Assembly (NCBI GenBank): GCA_963969495.1
Contig: OZ018324.1
Location: 158,380,758 to 158,444,757, forward strand
Reading direction: 5' to 3'
DNA: 64,000 nt
Origin: Ceratothoa steindachneri
Lineage: Eukaryota; Arthropoda; Malacostraca; Isopoda; Cymothoidae
The notes below the pieces were generated by a model that saw only the letters and a program-made list of their open reading frames with translations, searched no databases and was not told the DNA's origin. The position numbers and the translations under genes were made by a program. Within the stretch, counting starts at the first letter, position 1, and each line of letters opens with the position of its first letter. Shown piece after piece: positions 56,119 to 64,000 of this stretch.

Positions 56119-56324
56119 GGAGAATATGATGACTCCAAGGTGGCATCTGGAAGTGAAAAAAAAACCCTATCAATTATAACTCTTGTCCAAATTCCCCCTA
56201 CTCCCCTAACGATTTAAAACAGCATTTATAGTAATTGAATGTCATATAAAGTCATTTTTAACCGCACTATATTTTTATTAATTTGCTCACCGTAGTAGAA
56301 AAATGTATCTTAATAAGAAGGCTT

Positions 56325-56341
56325 AATAAACACTGAATAAA
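56325..56341 (+). promoter_or_regulatory. Polyadenylation signals
   Basis: AATAAA at 56,325-56,330 and again at 56,336-56,341 lie 207 and 218 bp after the stop codon of the terminal exon, a normal 3' UTR length. Confidence 0.6.
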
Positions 56342-57408
56342 GAAAGAAAAGAGATGAAAAGGGAAGACTAAAACAAACCCATTCTGACCTGGTCATAATT
56401 TCCCGGCAAAATTTCAGACTCATTCCTACCACCCATTTTACCTAAAACGGAGGAAGTTTTCCATGAAAATCTAACAATTTTTATTTTATTTGATCTAGAA
56501 AGAAACAAAAAAAAAAAGTGAAAAAGATTTTTTTTTAAAAAAACTGGTTGGTGTAGCAGAAATTATGGTAATTCTACAGATGAACAACTCCGTTTAAATA
56601 AAAAGAAGATATTTTTTCAATTTACTTTATAGGCATATCTGAATTATTGACTGTTACTATTTATTAGGCGTGCAAAGCGCTACTTTTCAAGTTATTATCG
56701 CTCGAAAGAATTATTTTCCAATACACAAAGCTATTATAAGCCTCGAGATAAAAGAATTTCAGTGTACCGATTCAAAAAATACATATTGACAACAATGATG
56801 CTAATTTAACTACAATGTAGTAGGTTATTTAAACACATTTAGTTTTAAGTGTTCTTAAAATTTAATTCCGACCAGTTACATTTCATAGCATTCGAAAAAA
56901 AGAATCTTCAAATTTCTGTGTCATATCAATATACTTACGGTTAAATTTAATTCAACCTTACTCCCGCATCGTTTATAAACATGTTATTTTCGGATTATGC
57001 CGTTTATTTGAACAAGTTTATTAGAGCTTCAAAAACAATCATAATATTCATGGGAAAATGCAAGTACAGTAATTTCACAACCATCACAGAGTAGTCATTT
57101 TGGACAAAAGGATATGCCACGGCGTGTACCAGAACACGCTTCCTTTTTGTTCCTTTCCAGCAGAAAAACAACAGACAAAAACTAACAACCTACTAAAAAC
57201 AAACTAAACCAAACCCCACAAAATAATATAACCTAAACCAAACTAAATATAAAACGTAGCTGAACCCGCACCAAACCTAAATATTATTTTGTTGGTTCAA
57301 AACAAGCTATGATATACAAGATGGCCTCCAATCTATTTTTTGTCAAAACATCATAATTAGAAAAATGCGCGCCTTAAATTAGAGAAAAATGATACATAGC
57401 GTTTGTGG

Positions 57409-57410
<2 letters not shown>
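56342..57410. other. No gene recognised
   Basis: AT-rich sequence beyond the gene 3' end. An A/C-rich stretch near 57,170-57,260 has no clear repeat unit. Confidence 0.4.
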
Positions 57411-57412
<2 letters not shown>

Positions 57413-57456
<44 letters not shown>

Positions 57457-57531
57457 TTAAGCGTCTATGATTCTGTTGGAATTGTATTGTTCATCTGTAG
57501 AATTACTGAAATTATATATCATTGTCGTATC

Positions 57532-57609
<78 letters not shown>
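57413..57609. repeat. Two (TA)n tracts
   Basis: Tracts at 57,413-57,450 and 57,534-57,609, about 80 bp apart. No PLE-type motif was found nearby, unlike most other long tracts. Confidence 0.97.
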
Positions 57610-57615
<6 letters not shown>

Positions 57616-57800
57616 TCCTAAGTAGTTCCCTCTATTAACCTTTATTTAGAGGAAGTAGAACTCAGTTTATCCTTCCCTAGACCCGATGATCCTAATAGGC
57701 CGATAAATTGGTTGTTTTCAATCAATTAATCAGTGTCAAAAAAGTGGCATGAGTTGTATCACTCATCTGCAGTCATTAAAGATGCCTTTTATTTATTGGG

Positions 57801-57955
57801 TGACTACAGTTTAACAAAGAATCCAGAACACGGGCATTTGCAGCGTATGGCAGCCGCACTAAAGTCAACCCGAATCCTGCTGAGTCCATCCGGCGACTAA
57901 GCACATACGTAGTCGCTTAACTTCGCTGAAATTGTAAACGATGTTTCCATACGGG
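57801..57955. repeat. Dispersed repeat family R1, copy 2
   Basis: Collinear with 45,961-46,113 by shared blocks (CTACAGTTTAAC, ACCCGAATCCTG, GTCCATCCG, GACTAAGCACA, CGCTTAAC). Confidence 0.6.
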
Positions 57956-58303
57956 TACTCAGTTCCACCTTTCTCAGTAGACAAATGCTATATCCCTTTC
58001 TTCGTGTTGAGATGGACGTACCCTTTTATCCATTGTGGGTACCATTAATATTCCTAAGTTATACAAGTAGCTATTTGCGATTATATTCATATTTGACATT
58101 ATTTCCGCTATCTCTCCATTTTCTCGTAACTGCTGCGTTAAGTGACTTGCTGTTAGGTCGGTTGGAGAGGGTCATTGCTCTTTGATTCTCCTCAATTGCC
58201 GACAACTAAATTTGCGAAAAAAACACTTTAATATTCATTCTTTCAATTTAAAAACAACTAGAAGATTGATTAAATTATTAAATATGATGATTCTATTAAC
58301 AAA

Positions 58304-58400
58304 TTATATATATATATATATATATGAAACGTATTGGAATATAAATTCCATATTCTCATTTATATCATTATTCCTTTGATCTGCCTTCGTGTGACCTTTC

Positions 58401-58487
<87 letters not shown>
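58304..58487. repeat. Two (TA)n tracts
   Basis: A short tract at 58,304-58,325 and a long one at 58,406-58,487. No PLE-type motif is evident beside them. Confidence 0.97.
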
Positions 58488-58489
<2 letters not shown>

Positions 58490-59560
58490 CAGTTATTGGA
58501 ATTCGAAATCTATTTTTTTTTATATTGTATCCGAGTCTATTATTATTATTATACATATATAGATATATATACTAATGTTGTCGGTTGTAATATTATATTT
58601 AGACTATCTAAGAAACTATTTAAACGAATTAGGGGAATGTAACTACCATGTAGCTGTATCATAGATGTATATTTTTGCTTAAAGAAAGATTTAATATCCT
58701 ACAAAAAATCATCAATATTAAATTAGATATTTAAAGATTTAATAAATTTGACAAACAAAAATGTACAATTTAGACTTGCTTCATTTTACGAGACGAACCA
58801 TCGCCATTTCTGTGACCACAGAATTAAATACATAATCGACCACGGCAAAGACGCCACAAATTCCTAAATCGGATCCTGTTTTCTTTTGTTAAAAAAAAAT
58901 AAATTTAGAATTATCTTCAAATGGCAAAACTGATCCCCAAAATAGCTTGCAATTAAATATCGGGCCCGCCATTGCACTTTTTTATCCACTTTAAAGTTTA
59001 TTCACCATGGATGAGTCATTTTTTAAGCCCCTTCGTTTGAAAATTTGAACGGTTGGTCAGAGAGAGCAAACTACACGACCAGTTACTGGATTCAATCTTG
59101 CGGAGAGAAGAAGCGTCCCGAAATTCGGCGCTTTCAGGGAGCTAGTCGTGCGTTGAAGCAGCTCTATCCACACATAGTTAATCGCAACACCGCCTCCATT
59201 TTTTATTCTCATACATCACTCATCTTTCATTGAGCCTGTCGGAAGAACTTTTATATCCACACTCCACTGACGCCGAAGAGTGGCCTTGTTGATGCCTCTT
59301 CCTCTTTAACAAGGGGTGGATGGCGCATGGCTCCCACATTCTTGCTACCGAATATCATTCTGTTTTATAAGTGAATTTCATAATACGTTAAAGGGACTTC
59401 AGACAGAATCGGGTTGTAGAATTAACTACCCACGATATATTTATTCAAGATGATTGGGCAACTTTGCTACAAATATTGATGACATTTTTACCAAAATTTG
59501 GGTAAGTCTGACAAAATCAATAAACCCTCAGATATCAACACATTAGCGATACATTTGTAC
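58488..59560. other. No gene recognised
   Basis: AT-rich to 58,980, then moderately GC. Short frames such as 59,045-59,233 lack motifs. Confidence 0.35.
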
Positions 59561-59562
59561 TC

Positions 59563-59649
59563 CATCCGCTCTGGTGGCACCTGAGCACCACCATCCAATC
59601 TGGTGGTACCTAGGCAGCACCATCCACTCTGCTGGCATATGGGTACCCC
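59563..59649 (+). repeat. 29-bp minisatellite, three units
   Basis: Three 29-bp units each begin CATCC and contain a TCTG(G/C)TGGCA-like core and an ending close to GCACCAC. Confidence 0.8.
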
Positions 59650-60332
59650 ATGTGCCTCTGTGACCCCTTGGCACCCTATCCTTTAAATTAATTACCCGAT
59701 GGGCAGCGACCTAAACTTCCAAAAAGACCCCCAAATCTCTGCCTCGGTGCCCTTCGCCATCGGCATCCAAGAAACGATAATCCCCCCTACAAATACTTCT
59801 TTATCACCCCGTCTTCCCAATCAGGTAGAGACCACCCTTCGTTCCTCGCATCAGATACCAGATCCCCCAACCAGATAATGAAATGCGCATAAAATCAGAA
59901 TGACAATCAAAGGTGAGCCCGAAGTACCGTGGGCTTTCCTTGTTGGAGGAGCAGAGGCTTTCCTGGTCGTATTATGAAACCCTTTTGACCCCAGGGGAGT
60001 GGTATCCATCCTTCGTCAAAGGTATGCAGATATGAATACCTCCATAGTGGGCACTAGTGCTCCTTCATCAAGGTCTCGGAAGAGAGGAGAGAGATTGGGT
60101 ATGTTGTGCTGTGAATGCGGGAATGGAAATGATAGCGGTTTTGTGTATGATGATGCGTGTGGAGTTTCTTACCCCAGCAGAGCTTAGTGTCAGCGTATCC
60201 GCCCAATGGGAGTCAGCTCATATCGCCGGGGGAAGTTTGAGTCCGCGCTCGATTGATCCCCTGCCTTGAAGTCAGAAATCTAACACCGAATCCATTTGGC
60301 TCCAACCACACTTTGTACGAAACTGGTTAAGT

Positions 60333-62236
60333 CAGAAGTCGGCAAGATATGGCCCGCGTGCCGGTTACGGCCCGCAGTCCCCAAACGGAATACAGTATCT
60401 ACTCGGCTCGTCCTGCCTAGAAATAAATATCGAAATTTTAGATTTTTATTTCTAGAACTTTAGATTCTAAAAGTAACTTGTAGACTAGTAGAATCTTGAG
60501 AGGTGTTCTCGAATATTTAAGAACAAGCAGTTATCAAGAATATACACGAGACATTCGGGATTATTCTGGAATAGTTCTGCATATGTATAAATTCCGCTGG
60601 AAATGTTAGATTAAGGTAATTAAGGTAATTTCAGAAAACCATTGAGGCTAGATGTGTCGTGACATAACAAGTGAATTATTATATTCTATCAATCTACATA
60701 TTTAACTTTAAAGTGACCTAAACTAAGGTAAGTAAGTCTCAAACATTATGCTAAGAAATTCTAAAATAAATTGTTATTCAATTTAATAAATGATTTTAAA
60801 TGATTTAATTAAATTATCAAACATAAGTCTATTTCTTTAGTAGAATTATTTAAGAAATAGTCTCCCATGCAATTTACAAAAGCCTTTAAAGTAACTCAAA
60901 ATCTTTAGGGCTAACTATGATATGTATACATTTTAGCATTTGAATAACTTTTATCCCATAAAAATGAAGAAATTTGGTTCTGAAATATATTGATTTTTGT
61001 TGGATAGTGATAAAGAATGATTGCGCATTGAATGGGGGCCTTTACATAACCCCCATAACAAAAAATAAATCTATTATTTTTTTCTGAAATTTGGCATATC
61101 AACGTGATTTTGTCCAGGGGATTAAACCACCGTCAATTTAAACAAATTTTAACGGAAGCAGAGAATCAATATAAGGATTTGGTTTACTTCTGCGACGTTG
61201 GCTGGCTCAGTCGAGGCGCCATGCTCAGTCCCTGGCTCAGTCGCTGGCTCAGTCGAGGCACTGCGGGAAGATATAGATGGATTCCTTGAAGGCTAAAACA
61301 TGAATGCCAGAGGATTTTGCGATTCCAAATGGCTTTCAAGACTGACATTTCTAGTAGATTTAGCATCCCATTTAAACCGCTTAAATTTACATCGTCGGGT
61401 AAAATCAACTAATACATGAAATGCGATGTCATGTATCGTAGTTTTGAAACAAAACTACGATTGTGTGAATGTCAGCGGACGAAATCAAATTATGCTTATT
61501 TCCCTACACTCCAGGAGACTAAACTTAAATATGGCAATATATGTGTGACTGTGATTCGTGATTAAGAAATGGAATTTTCATTTTGGTTCGCTGTCATGTG
61601 ATTTTAAACTGTTCGCTACTCCTTTTGATGTGGAAGTGGACAACGTACCAGAAGAATTTCAAATGGAACTCATTGACATGCCATGCAATGAAGTATTAAA
61701 ACCAAAATTTCACGTTAAGGATATATCTCTAATGAATTTCTATAAGAAATATCTTTTTGAACCCAGGCTGCATACCAATTTGCCTGGTCTTGCGATTAAA
61801 ATTGCATCATTGTTCGCTAGCACATCTGCGTGGGAGCAATTATTTTCCAAATGCACCAAAAGTAAGCTAAGGCCACGAATCACTGATGGCCAGTTAGAAA
61901 ACGTCCTGCTTCTGGCTTCAAACTTCTTATCAACTGATGTTGAAAGACTTTCGAGCCAAAAACATCATCAAGCATCACACTAATTGTGTCCCTTATAAAT
62001 ATCAATAGTTCAATGTAAAATTTATAATGTATAAGAACTAAAATAAACATAATTTATCATAATTTATAGTTTTATGTTTTACTATTATTATTTTTATTTA
62101 TTTATTATTAGGTACCGAATGTAACATCTATAATTATAATAGTTTAAATTTTATTTTGTAAATTATGAATGTGGCCCTCCATCACTTCATATAGTTTGCT
62201 TCTGGCCCGTAAGCTGAAAAAGGTTGCCAACCTCTG
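60333..62236 (+). mobile_element. hAT transposon with perfect 8-bp target duplication
   Basis: A 1,904-bp element flanked by GGTTAAGT at 60,325-60,332 and 62,237-62,244, an exact 8-bp duplication as hAT transposition produces. The terminal inverted repeats are imperfect (CAGAAGTCGGCA left; CAGAGGTTGGCA on the complement at the right), both followed within 35 bp by TACGGCCC or TACGGGCC. The right half encodes transposase. The left 770 bp is AT-rich and non-coding, so the BED-finger half and catalytic core are deleted or replaced. Confidence 0.92.
61104..61983 (+). pseudogene. hAT transposase C-terminal half (GTF2IRD2/ZBED-like)
   Basis: Reads LSRGLNHRQFKQILTEAENQ then VGWLSRGAMLS, a small in-place duplication of CTGGCTCAGTCG units (61,203-61,260), then in other frames REDIDGFLEG, FLVDLASHLNRLNLH and FETKLRLCE. 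A final open frame (61,558-61,983) has FHFGSLSCDFKLFATPFDVE, NVPEEFQMELID, then LFASTSAWEQLFSKCTKSK and RPRITDGQLENVL, the hAT dimerisation domain. The order matches hAT transposases resembling the domesticated GTF2IRD2 tail. At least four frame breaks are present. Confidence 0.85.
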
Positions 62237-62498
62237 GGTTAAGTGGAAGGTTGTTTTTTTATTTTATCTTTTTATTATTATTCAATTAGCTAAGAAGCTA
62301 GTAAAACCAACGTGGGCATCACAACCAAAAATATTTCGAAGAGCTTGGAAGAAAAGTGGTTAAGTTAGGGGAAGTGAAACTGTATGGAAGTTACAGCACG
62401 ACGGAGTAAATGACAAAGGGTGTCCGTGACAAGAAGAGCGTGCAACTCTCCAAACCTTGCCTAATCTCTTTAGTTGGATGGAAAAACAAGTTCATTCA

Positions 62499-62786
62499 TT
62501 AGGGCCCCTTCACATAACGCCACCTTGGTAGCTCCACCAAATATTTTGCGCGGCGTCACCATTTTTAGCTGGCCATCAATAATGCCATCTAAAGATCTCA
62601 TTTTCATCATGGCCGTACTGAAAGTCGTGTCTCGTATGAATATTTCGTTAGTTTCCTTTGAAACTTGTGGTGACACCAACAGTTTGGCGCGCATAAAAAC
62701 GCCTAGACTCACCACTAGACGTGGTGGTGCGCCACCTTGTGAAGATTACCTTTGATTTAGGTGGGGTCGTGTGAAAGGGACCCTAA
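62499..62786. mobile_element. 288-bp MITE with long inverted repeats
   Basis: The left end TTAGGGCCCCTTCACATAAC and the complement of the right end, TTAGGGTCCCTTTCACACGA, both continue into a C-CCACCT block: about 27 bp of imperfect terminal repeat. The inside is non-coding. A target duplication is not clear (flanks ATTCA and GGAGA), so the superfamily is unassigned. The ORFs at 62,470-62,755 span the element and are chance. Confidence 0.75.
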
Positions 62787-64000
62787 GGAGACGTATCGCC
62801 GTCCACGTCTTAATGACTTTCCTCAGTTGCCTTTTGAGGATTGTTCACAAAGGTCCCAGAAAGTACTAAGTCAACAAACGTTACGTATGAAAGAGAATTT
62901 ATCTCCCAGTCGGCGGGCAGTGAGAATATTGCCACCATGTTGCCAGCTGCTCGTCATAGAAGGCGAATAAATGCATATGCATGAAATGGTGGGAGAGGCA
63001 AAGGTTGAACGCACGTTTGTATAATAGCCCTATGAATGTGCTATTTAACTTCGCGTGGGGCACCTGCTCCAAAGTCGTTAAAGCACCTGTTCCAACCATC
63101 TATTTCACTTTTTTCTAAGTTATACCTAGTTCCTACCTTGTCTCTCCATCTTAAAATATTAACACTAGTCAACCCCCATTGAAAACTAGTCAAGGTAACG
63201 AGAAATTGAACGAAATCTAGCAATGACACTCAAGTCCGCTCCAAGTTTCTCAGGTGACCTAAAGAACTACAAAACTACAGTAAGATTAAATTGAAAAAAA
63301 AAAGAATATGCCTCTACATAGAAGCACATCGCTGTTAATAAAAGCAAATCTAAATTCTAGCTAAATACCTAAAAACGGTTCTTTCGTTTGATCGTTCGTT
63401 TAATAATGTATTACTTTTTCTTACTCTTGACATTGAGAAGTGTGATTTGTAAGGTATTATCCCACGAGCGTGGGAGAGAGTGGAGTGCGATCAGGGCAAG
63501 ATGGGTTGAGTGAGGAGTAGCACGATAGGTCGGGTAAAAATGTGTGGGCTCGAGAATTATGTGCGAAGTTGAGATGTACAAGGGCAAAACTGTGTGCAGT
63601 TGTAGAATATGGGCTGTGTAATGATAGAAGTGAAGTTGAAAAAGAGAGATTCTGGAATGCCTAGTGACGAGACTTGAAGCCCTCTTATTATGGGTTTCCG
63701 AGAACTTTTTGAACTCCCCTCGTACCATAGCAACAAACAAAACCTTACAGCGAGTTAGACAAACGGCAAACAGACCAAGGGGAAACTTTAGCAACAACCT
63801 CTAAAGATACTGGTACAGAAATGAAAAGGATTTTTATTCCCGCGAAGGGGGTCGCATCAAACAAAAATATACTTACTGCACGCACATTAACAATCATCAA
63901 ACAATATTTAGTGAATTCATTCTTCAATGAGAGAGACATCTATAGAGCAATGTCTAATGAAAGCTCGATGCTTGGTTTTGCATATTGTTCGCTCAATATT
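62787..64000. other. No gene recognised
   Basis: Moderate-AT sequence with short open frames (for example 63,797-63,411, minus) without motifs. The window ends here with no sign of a continuing gene. Confidence 0.35.

Overview
This is AT-rich animal nuclear DNA, almost certainly from an arthropod. The signs are intron-sized gaps with GT-AG splice sites, long (TA)n tracts, and a mix of retroelements and DNA transposons typical of arthropods: I/Jockey-like and CR1-like LINEs, Penelope-like elements (PLEs), Ty3/gypsy, mariner, Tc1, hAT and Polinton. No bacterial operons, rRNA or convincing tRNA genes were seen. The LINE ORF1 zinc-knuckle fragments at 1.3-2.9 kb resemble those of chelicerates such as ticks, but this is an impression, not a species call.

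The only host coding sequence I can support is two exons on the + strand. One is a 103-bp exon at 48,441-48,543. The other is a terminal coding exon at 55,984-56,118 with stop codon and AATAAA signals. They are joined by a 7.4-kb intron and give an acidic C-terminal tail that I do not recognise. All other protein-like sequence is mobile-element debris.

Layout. 0-6 kb: hAT and LINE fragments, a tandem SINE pair and tandem repeats. 6-9 kb: an unidentified decayed ORF, a second tandem SINE pair and a (TA)n tract with a PLE terminus. 9.8-16 kb: two fold-back structures flanking a CR1-like LINE. 17.1-17.6 kb: a degenerate 30-bp repeat. 18.2-23 kb, minus strand: a 5'-truncated PLE fused to a Ty3/gypsy element with LTR, gag, protease, integrase and then RT. 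24.5-27.1 kb, minus: a Polinton-type DNA polymerase B. 28.3-30.1 kb: PLE pieces and (TA)n. 30.8-37.2 kb, plus: a non-LTR element split by an LTR, whose 3' end abuts (TA)n holding a mariner. 37.3-38.1 kb: PLE termini, (TA)n and a small inverted repeat. 38.8-40.1 kb: a complete IS630/mariner-type transposon with one frameshift. 40.1-44.0 kb: CR1, a 44-bp minisatellite, a PLE and a CR1 ORF1 esterase relic. 45-60 kb: scattered repeats, the two host exons, Tc1 relics and CR1. 60.3-62.2 kb: a hAT element with perfect 8-bp target duplications. 62.5-62.8 kb: a MITE.

Three results stand out. (1) The gypsy element encodes integrase upstream of reverse transcriptase in one continuous frame once a 218-bp TTAA MITE is discounted; this is the Gmr1-type order rather than the usual gypsy order. 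(2) At least eight copies of a hairpin-GAAAC motif resembling PLE 3' hammerhead-like ends are present, and nearly all face a (TA)n tract within about 250 bp, so PLE insertion and TA microsatellites seem linked. (3) A 44-bp minisatellite, stop-free in all three minus frames, shows an exact 352-bp higher-order period. Nothing here was checked against a database; family names rest on motifs read by eye.
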